A DNA stretch of 58,076 bases from CALLPQ01 sp964479275 (GTDB taxonomy: Bacteria; Pseudomonadota; Alphaproteobacteria; Caulobacterales; Parvularculaceae), in NCBI GenBank assembly GCA_964479275.1, contig CAYZLR010000010.1, positions 1-58,076 on the forward strand. The letters are read 5' to 3'. Shown here one piece after another: positions 24,465 to 33,475 of the stretch. Below the pieces are notes generated by a model. The model was given only the letters and a program-made list of their open reading frames with translations, did not search any database and was not told where the DNA came from. Made by a program: the position numbers and the translations under genes. Within the stretch, counting starts at the first letter, position 1. Every line of letters begins with the position of its first letter.

Positions 24465-25520
24465 ATGATTGAAAATTCCCATAGGATTGGGCAATTAGCG
24501 CTGGATATGCTGCGCGAGCTTGGGCTTGCGGCAACGCCTCGAAATTATGAAACATGGCTTGCTCATGTTGAAGGGCAAAATCCATCTCTTTCTCGTGATA
24601 TACAGAAATTTTTACAAGTTGATGGACGCGTGTCACAAGCCGAAGCTGACGCGATTTATCATACTCATATTGTTCGGGCTGACCTTGCGAAAAATATTTC
24701 TGAGGTTACGGCATCTCTTAAAGTTGAAGTTGATGATTTATTTAATCTGGTTGAGGCTCAAGGGGAAAGTAATCATCATCACAGCAATGAGTTGGGCGAT
24801 CTTTCTGCGCAGTTAAAACAAACGGCAAAAGAGTTTCCCGCTGTTGGCTCATTACTTGAAAATGTTGTTGCTGTATCAAAAAAGATGCGTGAAGAAAACT
24901 TGCTGCTGGAGTCGAACTTGGCGGCATCAACTAATGAGATTTCTTCTCTGCGCCGAAATGTTGAAACTATTCAAAAAGAAGCGCTTTCTGATCCGCTTAC
25001 TGGCATCAATAATCGCAAATCTTTTGATCGCTCGATTACACAGTTAATAGAAAAATCTCAGGACAATGGTGAACCTTTGGCATTAATCATGGCGGATGTT
25101 GATCATTTTAAGAGCTTCAATGATAAATGGGGCCATCAAACCGGTGATCAAGTCTTACGCCTCGTTGCGGAGGTCATGAATGCCAATATAAAAGGACAAG
25201 ATTTGCTTGCGCGTTATGGCGGAGAGGAGTTTTCAATTCTTCTTCCCGGTACAACATTAGAGCACGCACACATGCTGGCAGATCGTATACGCAGAGCTGT
25301 GGAATCCAGACGTTTGAAGAAACGTCAGAGTAATGAAGATCTTGGTGTTGTCACCATGTCTATGGGCGTATCTTCATATCATCAAGATGACAGTGTTTCT
25401 ACAATTATTGAACGTGCTGACAAATGTCTATACTTGGCAAAAGATCAAGGGCGTAATCGGGTTATGGATGAGCGTGAGATTATTGGCTCAGGCTCGAAAA
25501 CAGAAGCGCAAATTGCATAA
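24465..25520 (+). CDS. GGDEF diguanylate cyclase
   Basis: Makes cyclic di-GMP from two GTP. The N-terminal ~160 residues have no membrane segment. They are helical, with a conserved opening (RIGQLALDMLRELGLAATPRNYETW) seen in other alphaproteobacterial GGDEF proteins, then a coiled-coil-like stretch before the catalytic domain. The GGDEF domain runs from ~172 (DPLTGINNRKSFD) with metal/GTP residues ADVDHFKSFND and active-site GGEEF at 252-256. The product-inhibition I-site, normally RxxD, reads K243-G-Q-D246, so feedback may be weakened. There is no EAL domain. Monocistronic; ends 35 bases from the convergent SURF1 gene. Confidence 0.93.
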   Translation: MIENSHRIGQLALDMLRELGLAATPRNYETWLAHVEGQNPSLSRDIQKFLQVDGRVSQAEADAIYHTHIVRADLAKNISEVTASLKVEVDDLFNLVEAQGESNHHHSNELGDLSAQLKQTAKEFPAVGSLLENVVAVSKKMREENLLLESNLAASTNEISSLRRNVETIQKEALSDPLTGINNRKSFDRSITQLIEKSQDNGEPLALIMADVDHFKSFNDKWGHQTGDQVLRLVAEVMNANIKGQDLLARYGGEEFSILLPGTTLEHAHMLADRIRRAVESRRLKKRQSNEDLGVVTMSMGVSSYHQDDSVSTIIERADKCLYLAKDQGRNRVMDEREIIGSGSKTEAQIA

Positions 25521-25555
25521 AGTGGTGTGAAGATCTGGCTATATCGATTGGTTCT

Positions 25556-26311
25556 CTATTTTGGCTTATACCGCGCATAAGCAAGCCATACGCCGATCAA
25601 AGTCAATGTAAGCCCATACCAAGTTAATGCATACTCCAAATGACGATTGTTAAATTCAATACGCGTTGTATTTCCCCGGGGATAGTCTGCATTGTGTTCT
25701 GTGCCTGCGCTATCGATATACCAGTTATAAACTGATTTTTGGGTATCGTTGCGATGTTTTGAAAATTTGATTGGATCGCGAGTGTACCAGATGTTGTCTT
25801 GTGGTTGATCGATCGGAGTAAAATATTTAGCGATGCCGCTACGTTGTTCCGCATATCTGAATAAGCCAGATACCATTATCGACCCTTGAACTTGTCCTTC
25901 TTGTCTGCTTGCTATGTTTTTTTTGTTTTCTGGAACAAAGCCACGATTAATATAAATGGGTTTAGAGTATTGCGGATCGTCAGATATGAAGGGGGTAAAA
26001 ATATAATAACCAGGGGTGGGCCCGAGTGTGCCAAACACGTGTGCTTCTTGGGCATGATCAAATTGTCCTGTGACCTTAACGGCATAATAGCGAATGTCCG
26101 CGCCTTGTTTTAGGCGATTAAGAGCGTTGGATAAGGCAACTGGTTCCGCTGTTGCCCGGGCTTCAACTGCGGCAATGAGATCGAGCTTCCAACTGTGGCG
26201 CTGCAATTGCCATGTGCCTAATACAATGAGAATTGTAAGGGCGATCATTACCGCAATTGTCATACCGGGAGCAAAGTTGAATGATAAAGTTTCCTTTTTT
26301 GAGGACGTCAT
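25556..26311 (-). CDS. SURF1 family cytochrome oxidase assembly protein
   Basis: Inner-membrane assembly factor (Surf1/Shy1 family) that helps insert heme a into subunit I of cytochrome c oxidase. Two transmembrane helices bracket a periplasmic domain: residues ~15-37 (MTIAVMIALTILIVLGTWQL) and the C-terminal ALTWYGLTLTLIGVWLAYA. Family marks are LGTWQLQRHSWK, the P-G-Y-Y loop, YINRGFVP and the NRHLEYALTWYG ending. Its start overlaps the stop of the DUF983 gene by four bases (ATGA), so translation is likely coupled. It is the last gene of the minus-strand cox block. Length is normal. Confidence 0.93.
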   Translation of the reverse strand: MTSSKKETLSFNFAPGMTIAVMIALTILIVLGTWQLQRHSWKLDLIAAVEARATAEPVALSNALNRLKQGADIRYYAVKVTGQFDHAQEAHVFGTLGPTPGYYIFTPFISDDPQYSKPIYINRGFVPENKKNIASRQEGQVQGSIMVSGLFRYAEQRSGIAKYFTPIDQPQDNIWYTRDPIKFSKHRNDTQKSVYNWYIDSAGTEHNADYPRGNTTRIEFNNRHLEYALTWYGLTLTLIGVWLAYARYKPK

Positions 26312-26712
26312 CTATCAATCTCATTCTTATGGATAGGCTTATGACTATTGGTTGGTACGCCCTCTTCGGCTTTGTGGGCATATTGAAGAGCAATCAAAGT
26401 GGCTTTTAAAGGGCGCATGATCATTGCGGTTAGCAGGCATGCGAAAAAAGCACTAAGCAAAAAAGCGATGAGTATCGGCGCGTCCAAAATGAAACGAAGT
26501 ATGAAGGCAATACTGACACCTGCAAATCCGACGATCAGTATGGCAAATACCGCCGGGCCGTCACCGCTATCCCCTTTGTGATAATCAAGGCCGCATATGC
26601 GGCAGGTTTTGCGCAATGATAAAAATCCATCAAAGAGCTTGCCTTGCCCGCATCGAGGGCATTTGCCCGCAATACCAGCTTTGTAGGGGGAGACCGGAGG
26701 ATAGTATGTCAT
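26308..26712 (-). CDS. DUF983 family membrane protein
   Basis: Small inner-membrane protein of unknown function that regularly sits between coxC and SURF1 in alphaproteobacteria. Two cysteine pairs, CPRCGQG and CRICG, form a zinc-ribbon-like knuckle near the N-terminus; then follow the conserved YHKGDSGDGPAVF and two membrane helices. ATG 26712 is chosen because AGGAAGG lies seven bases upstream; an ATG at 26718 would sit on top of that site. The stop overlaps the SURF1 start. The context suggests oxidase assembly, possibly metal handling, but that is inference. Confidence 0.9.
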   Translation of the reverse strand: MTYYPPVSPYKAGIAGKCPRCGQGKLFDGFLSLRKTCRICGLDYHKGDSGDGPAVFAILIVGFAGVSIAFILRFILDAPILIAFLLSAFFACLLTAMIMRPLKATLIALQYAHKAEEGVPTNSHKPIHKNEIDR

Positions 26713-26764
26713 CTGCATTCCTTCCTTTCGTCAGGCGAGGAATGTATTGGTGATTGCGCGGTTT

Positions 26765-27697
26765 TTAGGACAGATATCCTTGATTGCCGAGAACGTAAAT
26801 GCAAGCAAACAGGAATAACCATACCACGTCAACAAAGTGCCAATACCAAGCCGCACACTCAAATCCGAAATGACGCTCCGCGGTGAAATGATCTTTGTGG
26901 GCGCGGACCAAGCAAACAATCAGGAAGATTGTTCCAATCAATACATGCAGCCCATGAAACCCGGTTGCCATAAAAAATGAAGCACCATAAATACCACCAC
27001 CAGAAAATTTAAACAGGCCTTCGCCGAGCGCTTCGCTGTATTCTAAATATTGGAAGAAAGTGAAAATGACGCCAAGAAAAACGGTAGCTCTTAAGCCATT
27101 AATAAGGTCCCGTTTCGGTCCATGAATGACCGCATGGTGTGCCCAGGTTACTGTGGTTCCTGATAACAGTAATATAAGTGTATTGATTAAAGGCAAATGC
27201 CACGGATTTAATGGCGTAACACCTTGGGGGGGCCATTGTGAACCTGTTGCAATAGCGCGGCCATCATTTCCGAGGAATGCCTGAACGCCTTCTTCGTTTA
27301 GCAAGGGGGAGCCATCAGCGAGGGTTAACGGCACATCCATCGCGCCCGGGAAAAGCGCTGCGCCAAAAAAAGCCCAGAACCAGGCCGCAAAAAACATCAC
27401 TTCTGAAGCAATGAACAAGATCATGCCATAGCGTAAGCCCAAACGAATCACAGTTGAGGTATTTTCACCTGTGAGGCTCTCTTTAATGACATCCCGCCAC
27501 CAACCGAGCATGGTCACTAAAACAAGAGAGAAGCCAAGGCCAAACATCCATGGGCCTTTAATTCCAAATAGACCATTTGCCCCTTCCATCCAGGCAACAG
27601 CACCAATCATCATGATTGCTGCGGCAGCAGAGCCAAACAACGGCCAAGCGCTTGGGTTTACCAGATGATATTCATGTTTGACGTCATCACCAGCCAT
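26765..27697 (-). CDS. ctaE: Cytochrome c oxidase subunit III
   Basis: Subunit III (CoxC/CtaE) of the aa3-type oxidase, an integral membrane protein stabilising proton uptake into subunit I. At 310 residues with about seven helices it is slightly longer than the ~265-residue standard; the extra lies in the soluble loop around residues 145-185 (TLADGSPLLNEEGVQAF region). Conserved segments: HEYHLVNPSAWPLFG, FIASEVMFFAAWFWAFF with the membrane Glu, GFHGLHVLIGTIFL and the closing WYWHFVDVVWLFLF. AGAGG stands ahead of ATG 27697. It follows ctaG by 117 bases and precedes DUF983 by 52. Confidence 0.97.
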   Translation of the reverse strand: MAGDDVKHEYHLVNPSAWPLFGSAAAAIMMIGAVAWMEGANGLFGIKGPWMFGLGFSLVLVTMLGWWRDVIKESLTGENTSTVIRLGLRYGMILFIASEVMFFAAWFWAFFGAALFPGAMDVPLTLADGSPLLNEEGVQAFLGNDGRAIATGSQWPPQGVTPLNPWHLPLINTLILLLSGTTVTWAHHAVIHGPKRDLINGLRATVFLGVIFTFFQYLEYSEALGEGLFKFSGGGIYGASFFMATGFHGLHVLIGTIFLIVCLVRAHKDHFTAERHFGFECAAWYWHFVDVVWLFLFACIYVLGNQGYLS

Positions 27698-27814
27698 GGG
27701 ATTGCCTCTTGTTTATAATCTATCAAATATCGTTATTCTTAACGTCCCCGCTTATAAGCCGCAATAGGGTGATTTTCCAATATCTTCCGATGGAAATTTT
27801 ATCAATATTCCGCG

Positions 27815-28405
27815 CTATTGCGTCGCAAGGGCGGCTGTAGTGGCTTCATTAGGGGAGACTTGTTCGGGCGTATCCAGTTTGAAAAATGTATAGGATAAAG
27901 TAATGGTTTCGACTTCATCAAGATTTCGATCTTTGTCTATAGCCGGGTCGATGAAATAAGCCACTGGCATGGAGACAATTTCGCCCGCTTGTAGGGTTTG
28001 CTCGGTAAAGCAAAAACAGTCGATCTTTTTGAAATATTGCCCAGCTTTTGCCGGTGAGACATTAAAACTGGCATGTCCGGAAATGGAGGTTTTTGCCAAA
28101 TTCTCTGAACCATAAAAAGCGAGGGCAGATTGTCCAATTTGCATGGTTTGTTCGATTTGCTCGGGTTTGAACTGCCAAGGCAAATCAGGTGCAATGCTGG
28201 CATCAAATCTTACGGTAATTTTGCGATCAAGAACTTTGCTGGGAGCAGATACAGCACGTTGCGTGGTGCCGCCCCAGCCAGTGACCTGACAAAAGAGACG
28301 ATAAGCTGGGGGCACCGCGAAAATTGAAAATGCCGCCATGGCAATCGTGAATCCGCCGATTAAGAGAGCCGCACGGTTATTTTTGGATTTCGTATCAGGG
28401 GACAT
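27815..28405 (-). CDS. ctaG: Cytochrome c oxidase assembly protein CtaG (Cox11)
   Basis: Membrane-anchored copper chaperone that delivers copper to the Cu-B site of subunit I. One N-terminal helix (residues ~11-32), then a periplasmic Ig-like domain. Copper-site motif C-F-C-F in KIDCFCFTEQTLQAGE, a further conserved Cys at the membrane exit (YRLFCQVTGWGGTTQR), and PVAYFIDP. Length 196 is typical. It starts four bases after the CoxF-like gene stop, within the ctaB - coxF - ctaG - ctaE run. Confidence 0.96.
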   Translation of the reverse strand: MSPDTKSKNNRAALLIGGFTIAMAAFSIFAVPPAYRLFCQVTGWGGTTQRAVSAPSKVLDRKITVRFDASIAPDLPWQFKPEQIEQTMQIGQSALAFYGSENLAKTSISGHASFNVSPAKAGQYFKKIDCFCFTEQTLQAGEIVSMPVAYFIDPAIDKDRNLDEVETITLSYTFFKLDTPEQVSPNEATTAALATQ

Positions 28406-28409
28406 GATA

Positions 28410-28649
28410 TTAAAAGCTGCGCTCCGCTACTGAGGCACCAAGGCGGACGATGGTGACCAGATATACTAGAATAACAAACCCAATGATCGAGAGCCCAATA
28501 GCGAGATTTCGGCGTTTGCGCTGTATCTGCTCTTCAGCAGATAATTGATAGCCAGTTTTTGCATGCTGCTCTTTGGCCGGGTTTTGGGATTGAGGCTCAG
28601 ACGGGTCTTGGTTGCTTATCGCGTTTTTTTCACTGTTGTTATGCACCAT
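28410..28649 (-). CDS. CoxF-like small membrane protein
   Basis: A 79-residue protein between ctaB and ctaG, the place where alphaproteobacteria carry a CoxF-type peptide. The N-terminal half is polar and variable, rich in Asn, Gln and Glu. The C-terminal third is a single helix with the family signature QRKRRNLAIGL...VYLVTIVRLG. The start overlaps the last 11 bases of ctaB, so the genes are translationally linked. Probably an oxidase assembly or accessory factor; the specific role is not established. Confidence 0.8.
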   Translation of the reverse strand: MVHNNSEKNAISNQDPSEPQSQNPAKEQHAKTGYQLSAEEQIQRKRRNLAIGLSIIGFVILVYLVTIVRLGASVAERSF

Positions 28650-29604
28650 AGATCACCATCAGGTTTGTTATGATTTTTTCGAGGCCAAGAGCCCCGAAAA
28701 TCAAAAATAAATAGAGAATTGAAAACCCAAACAACTTCTTTGCGCTTTTATAGTCTCCATTTTGATCCCGCATGACTTTTAAGGAGAGTATGACAAAACT
28801 GAGCCCTAAAATAGTGGAGATCAATAAATAAATTGGACCCGTAAAACCGAGAAAGAAGGGGGCTGTGCCCAAAGGTGCCAATAAAAGGCTGTAGGCGAAA
28901 ATTTGAAGTCTGGTGGAGCGCTCCCCAGCAATATTGGGCATCATCGGGATATTGACAGCCTCATAATCGCCCTCACGGTAAAGGGCGAGCGCCCAAAAAT
29001 GCGGTGGCGTCCACATGAAGATGATTGCGAATAAAACCCATGCTTCAAGAGGGGCTGTTCCGGTCATCGCAGCCCAGCCCACGACAGGTGGGAGAGCACC
29101 GGCTGCACCGCCGATAACGATATTTTGCGGAGTCGCCCGCTTCAACCACATGGAATAAATCACCACATAAAAAAAGATGGTGAACGCTAATATGGCCGCG
29201 GCCAGGATATTGGTCGCAAGCCATAAAAGGGTTACGGATAGAACAGATAGAAAACCACCAAAGGCGGCAGCTTCTTCGCGCGCAACTGCGCCTCGGGGAA
29301 TGGGGCGTTTTTGGGTGCGGGCCATAATTTTATCAATATCAGCATCCCACCACATATTGAGGGCACCAGACGCACCCGCGCCCACGGCTATAGAGAGAAG
29401 GGCTACGACACCGATAAAGGGATTGATTGAAGCCGGGGCCATGATCATGCCGATCAAGGCGGTGAAAATCACAAGCGACATTACTCTTGGTTTCAAAAGA
29501 TCATAGTAATCTGCGGGCCCGGCCAATTGGCTCAGCCGAGTTGGCGCAGGTTGTGACATCGGGGGAGGTGCCGAGCTTTCATTGATAGTCTCTGCTTTAC
29601 TCAT
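28639..29604 (-). CDS. ctaB: Protoheme IX farnesyltransferase (heme O synthase)
   Basis: UbiA-type membrane prenyltransferase that adds a farnesyl group to heme b, giving heme o for the oxidase. The two aspartate-rich motifs are visible: NMWWDADIDKIMARTQKRP and YREGDYEAVNIPMMPNIAG. About nine membrane helices. I use ATG 29604, giving 321 residues, close to the family's ~300-320; the frame extends upstream only through a TTG at 29703. Separated from coxA by the TonB receptor and two small genes, whereas these genes are usually adjacent or close. The polar first 35 residues (Ser/Pro-rich) are variable in the family. Confidence 0.96.
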   Translation of the reverse strand: MSKAETINESSAPPPMSQPAPTRLSQLAGPADYYDLLKPRVMSLVIFTALIGMIMAPASINPFIGVVALLSIAVGAGASGALNMWWDADIDKIMARTQKRPIPRGAVAREEAAAFGGFLSVLSVTLLWLATNILAAAILAFTIFFYVVIYSMWLKRATPQNIVIGGAAGALPPVVGWAAMTGTAPLEAWVLFAIIFMWTPPHFWALALYREGDYEAVNIPMMPNIAGERSTRLQIFAYSLLLAPLGTAPFFLGFTGPIYLLISTILGLSFVILSLKVMRDQNGDYKSAKKLFGFSILYLFLIFGALGLEKIITNLMVIYGA

Positions 29605-29885
29605 GTAAAAATAGCCCGTTGTGTAAATAATTTTTGCGACTGCTTCGCTTGGACGTCCACAGTCAGAAAACCCGTTTATGCCTGAAAAAGAGTGATTTAG
29701 CAAAGGGATTGCAAAGATAAACCGGGCCTATTCAGCCCCTTTCACTGAGTTTTAGGTGTGGAAAATCCGCGCAGTTCCCATCCAGAGCAACGTTGAAATG
29801 ATTTGAAATACAAAGTTGCTCAAGCTGTAACGTCTCAACAAAAATTCTGATCTAAGCATCCAATTCTGATTGACCGCGATTGGCC

Positions 29886-30245
29886 TTAGCGCCGAGGTAG
29901 AATCTTCAAAAGGGTGTAGAGCCCTATGATAAGCACAAGAAACATAAAGAAATAACCCAGCAGGGAAGAGCCTGTCATGTTCATTATATCGTTCCAGCCG
30001 CGCGCTAACTGATTTGTCCAAGATGAGAATTCACCAGGCATATTGCCTCTTATCACAGCCAAAGCACCAAATATGAAAGCCACAATAATCATAGCAATAA
30101 TGCTGGTACTCGCGGCTTGTCGATAACTGCGCAGGGTCAATGCGCCCATAAAACCAACACCCACAACAATAGCAATTTTCACCCAGTTTCCGCTGCTAAG
30201 CACATTCAGCATGACACCTGTTAAGTCGGTAATAACATTCTGCAT
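29886..30245 (-). CDS. Hypothetical small membrane protein
   Basis: Not recognised. A 119-residue protein from ATG 30245 (GGGA about eight bases upstream; the frame also extends to 30293). It has three predicted membrane helices: IAIVVGVGFMGALT, a central STSIIAMIIVAFIFGALAVI, and a C-terminal YFFMFLVLIIGLYTLLKIL. The loop between the last two is polar (GEFSSWTNQLARGWNDIMNM). It lies between ctaB and the divergent 30393 gene, so it could be part of the cox region transcript or a passenger. Composition looks coding: a long hydrophobic pattern with short charged ends. Confidence 0.6.
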   Translation of the reverse strand: MQNVITDLTGVMLNVLSSGNWVKIAIVVGVGFMGALTLRSYRQAASTSIIAMIIVAFIFGALAVIRGNMPGEFSSWTNQLARGWNDIMNMTGSSLLGYFFMFLVLIIGLYTLLKILPRR

Positions 30246-30392
30246 GATAAGTTTCCCATAATATTTTACCCCGCACCATCGATCGGGCCCCACGCCCGAT
30301 AATTGCCCCTATCTGGGATGATGCCACAAAAAAAACCGATTGGGTAGGGTTCGCCGAGATCGCGAAAACCATGAACCTCTAAGGACAGGCAA

Positions 30393-30824
30393 ATGAAATT
30401 CGAAAAACGATTATTTTTTGCAAAAATTCTCACGACTCTTTGTGTCATCGAGTATGCTTTTGTACCGTTGGTGATGGATTTTAGTGCCTCAAATATTGCT
30501 TCGAGTGAGTTGACGCCATATGGGCGTTTCCATCTATCCTGGAGCCTGACTAATCATATTTTGGCGCTTCCTGTTTTATTGTCGGTATTATGGTCAAAAT
30601 TACATGGAACGGCCCGTTCATTGCGGTTAGTAGCCCTGTTGGGTTTAGCTTATACAGGGAGCTTTTTTGCGACGATGACCGCAAGACCCTATGTGGGTTC
30701 AAATTTCTATGGCCGTGATCATGCGCATCTAATATTGGGCATGGGCGGTGAAGTTTTGAATATGTCAATCATCTTTTTGGTATTGGTGATTTCAATTTTC
30801 CTCACTTTAGGCCCACGCAATTAA
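30393..30824 (+). CDS. Hypothetical four-helix membrane protein
   Basis: Not recognised. 143 residues with four hydrophobic segments (residues ~8-30, 50-68, 76-96, 118-140) and a loop MTARPYVGSNFYGRDHAH between helices three and four that contains conserved-looking His and Arg. AAGGA seven bases before ATG 30393 is a good ribosome-binding site. It is the only plus-strand gene inside the otherwise minus-strand cox block, transcribed divergently from the 119-residue protein, and it converges on the TonB receptor. Function cannot be given. Confidence 0.65.
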   Translation: MKFEKRLFFAKILTTLCVIEYAFVPLVMDFSASNIASSELTPYGRFHLSWSLTNHILALPVLLSVLWSKLHGTARSLRLVALLGLAYTGSFFATMTARPYVGSNFYGRDHAHLILGMGGEVLNMSIIFLVLVISIFLTLGPRN

Positions 30825-31003
30825 GCGGTCTTGAGGATGTGAGCACAGTGGGTTTCTTGGCATGGTTTACCAGAGGGAAAGGTACGGCTGCAGGCTTTAA
30901 AACGCCTTCGCACAAATGGAATTGATTAGTTGCTTTAAGGTATTGTTTTGTCGTGTTTCCGGACGCCAAGCTGGCCGCCATATGATCTGGATATACTTTG
31001 TAC

Positions 31004-31043
31004 AAAAAACCCCTGACCTCATTGAGGCCGGGGGCCGTTTTTT
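31004..31043. terminator. Bidirectional terminator between 30393 gene and TonB receptor
   Basis: A stem of CCCCTGACCTC and GAGGCCGGGGG, 11 positions with one mismatch and one G-T pair and a 3-nt loop, flanked by an A-run on the left and GTTTTTTT on the right. It can end transcription from either side: the receptor gene (minus strand, stop at 31063) and the plus-strand small gene. Confidence 0.8.
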
Positions 31044-31062
31044 TAATGCTAAAATCGCGGCT

Positions 31063-33309
31063 TTAATATTTCCAGCCGATTTCTACGCCGTAGGTGCGCG
31101 GTTGATCAACAATGCCAGAGAGGTTGTTGAAATCGATGGCGCTAATGGTGCCGACTTGGTTGGTAATGTTGCGAGAAAAACCAGAAATTTCCCATGGGCC
31201 TTTTCTAAACCCTGCTTTGAGACCACCAACGATACGTCCGTCTGCTTCAAATTCAATTGATTCGTATAGAAATATATTTGAAGAAGAGCGATAAGACCAA
31301 TCTGTTGACCAGAAGACTTCGCCGCCTGCAAATGGTTGCGTGTAGTTTAAGGCCAGATTGGCGATAAAGCGCGGCGCCTGTGGAAAGGGGTTTCCATCAA
31401 TGAGTGCGCCACCAGTTACTGGATCAATTGGATCGAGCACGGTACACGGTGTTGCTGAACCACAAACGGCAGTTTGTAAATTTTCATCCTGAATTTCAGT
31501 TTCATTCCATGAGAAGTTTGTTGAGATGGTCAGATTTTCCGTTGCAGCCCAATCAAGTTCGGCCTCGATGCCATAACCAACGCCACTATCTGCATTAAGG
31601 AGTTGATTGAAATTACCAGCACCGCCAATAGCCGTTAATTGTTGGTCATTAATGTTGAAAAAATATCCATTAATGTTGGCGCGAACTGTGTTGTTCAATA
31701 GGGTTGATTTTACACCGCCTTCATAAGAGATGATGGTTTCACTGTCTGCAGTCGTGACTGCATCACCAAACAGGATGCGCCCTTGAATTGAGGGTGCACG
31801 AAAGCCACGTGCAATACGGCCATAAAAATTGATATCGTCCGTGTAGGCGTAATTTGCATTAATATCGAAGCTGACATTTGTGTCTCCAACATTAACATTG
31901 ATCGGCCCCAGCGCACCGACAGGCCCAACAAAAGGCTGGATCGTTCTAATGGCTGTGAAGATTTTTTCATCATCCGTATGCCGAACGCCAACGCTCAGGG
32001 TGAGTTGTTCGGTGACATCGTAGGAACCAGAGCCAAAAACTGCCCATGAACTCGTGTCTTGAGTTTGAAAAGCTGCGCCATTTTCAACACCGCCGCCAAG
32101 CGTATCAAAATTGAAGGAGGAAATTTCAAGATCTTCATTAAAGCTGTAAAAGCCCAGCGTCCAGTTAAACTGCGCGGGCTCTGAATTTGCTAAACGAATT
32201 TCATGAGTGAATTGACTATGCGCGTCAATGCCGTCACCGCTTTCTGCGGGAAAAGGAATTAAGCCTGGTCCGCCTCCAGTGGGTAGAAATGCAGCGCCAA
32301 AACCACCGTCCACATCACCGCGAGAAAAAGCTTCAACGCTCTCATATCCAAAGACGTAAGTCGCGGTGACGCCGCCAACGCTGTATTCTGCGCGAGAAGT
32401 CACCCCAATGGTGTCGGTCTCCAATACGCTAAAGCGTTGTGCATCAGCAAAGGTGATCGTGCGATCAAAACCGGGGCGCGGTTCGTTTGACCCAGGTTCA
32501 AATGCATTGGCTTGAAAGCTCGTTTGTCCGCCGTCAAGAGCGCGGCCATGAACATTAATTAGCCAGTTGAACTGTTCAACAGGTGTGAGAAGGAGTTGAG
32601 CGCGATAAGCAAAGTCGCTGTATCCGCCGGCATCTGCATTGGGATCATCGTCGATTTGATTTTCAATGAAGTCATCGCGGAATTGATATTGCGTAGAAAA
32701 GCGAAAGGACGCCCACTGTGAAAGCGGAATATTGATCGCACCTTGCGCTTGCACAGTGTCAAAATTTGCGTAGGAAGCAATAGCATAAGCATCAAACTCT
32801 TCACCGGGTTTGACACTTTCAAATTTTAAAATTCCTGCAGGTGTATTGCGGCCAAATAAGGTGCCTTGTGGACCTCTCAAGACTTCAACGCGCTCTAGGT
32901 CAAAGACTGGAAAACCTTTCAAAACGGGGTTTTCGAAAACGACATCATCGTAGATGAACGAAACGGGTTGGGATGCATTGAAATCAAAATCAGTATTGTT
33001 GAGGCCACGAATCCCGGGGCGAGGGAAAATACGTCCAAAGGAGGTCTCGATATTCAGGCTGGGAACCCTGCCTGATAAGAAAAGCGGGTCGCTGCCGCCG
33101 CCCTTAAGTTGATCCAATGTATCGGCATCGATTGCAGAAAGAGAGACCGGAACATCTTGTATATTTTGTTCTGTTTTCGTTGCCGTTACGATGATGGTAT
33201 CGAGGCCGCCATCTTCGTCTTGCGCGAGGGTGGCTGGCGGCGTTATCGCACTTAAGATAAGCGCGCTCGCGCCTGAAGCGAGAAATCTCTTGAGAGTATG
33301 GTTGTTCAT
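31063..33309 (-). CDS. TonB-dependent outer-membrane receptor
   Basis: Outer-membrane, TonB-energised importer of 748 residues; the ligand (siderophore, heme, vitamin, carbohydrate or other) cannot be told. N-terminal signal peptide (LILSAITPPATLAQ), TonB-box-like DTIIVTA near residue 37, plug domain with DVPVSLSAID, IRGLNN and the conserved LERVEVLRGPQGTLFGRN, then a 22-strand barrel ending in aromatic K-Y. It belongs to the broad alphaproteobacterial/sphingomonad-type group. GAAGGG precedes ATG 33309. It has its own terminators on both sides (31004 and 33418), so it is an independent unit inserted within the cox locus. Confidence 0.93.
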   Translation of the reverse strand: MNNHTLKRFLASGASALILSAITPPATLAQDEDGGLDTIIVTATKTEQNIQDVPVSLSAIDADTLDQLKGGGSDPLFLSGRVPSLNIETSFGRIFPRPGIRGLNNTDFDFNASQPVSFIYDDVVFENPVLKGFPVFDLERVEVLRGPQGTLFGRNTPAGILKFESVKPGEEFDAYAIASYANFDTVQAQGAINIPLSQWASFRFSTQYQFRDDFIENQIDDDPNADAGGYSDFAYRAQLLLTPVEQFNWLINVHGRALDGGQTSFQANAFEPGSNEPRPGFDRTITFADAQRFSVLETDTIGVTSRAEYSVGGVTATYVFGYESVEAFSRGDVDGGFGAAFLPTGGGPGLIPFPAESGDGIDAHSQFTHEIRLANSEPAQFNWTLGFYSFNEDLEISSFNFDTLGGGVENGAAFQTQDTSSWAVFGSGSYDVTEQLTLSVGVRHTDDEKIFTAIRTIQPFVGPVGALGPINVNVGDTNVSFDINANYAYTDDINFYGRIARGFRAPSIQGRILFGDAVTTADSETIISYEGGVKSTLLNNTVRANINGYFFNINDQQLTAIGGAGNFNQLLNADSGVGYGIEAELDWAATENLTISTNFSWNETEIQDENLQTAVCGSATPCTVLDPIDPVTGGALIDGNPFPQAPRFIANLALNYTQPFAGGEVFWSTDWSYRSSSNIFLYESIEFEADGRIVGGLKAGFRKGPWEISGFSRNITNQVGTISAIDFNNLSGIVDQPRTYGVEIGWKY

Positions 33310-33417
33310 CTTGAATTGCCCTTCTAGGTGTCGGTATTTCGTTCACACATAAGTCAGACTTAACGATGAGGCAAAGATGATTTTGTCTTGATAAAAGCTT
33401 TTAAAGCAAGTGTGATA

Positions 33418-33449
33418 AAAAAATCCCGCTCTTTTGAGCGGGATTTTTT
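33418..33449. terminator. Intrinsic terminator after coxA
   Basis: A perfect 14-bp stem, AAAAAATCCCGCTC (33418-33431) and GAGCGGGATTTTTT (33436-33449), with a TTTT loop. Symmetric A/T tails make it bidirectional. It lies 27 bases beyond the coxA stop and 108 bases before the TonB receptor start, so coxB-coxA transcription should end here. Confidence 0.93.
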
Positions 33450-33475
33450 AGTATCAAAATAGAGATGATCTTTTT

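Noticed and set aside
29752..30021. 89-codon minus-strand frame overlapping the small membrane protein
   Set aside because: No signature or ribosome-binding site; the other frame has three clean membrane helices.
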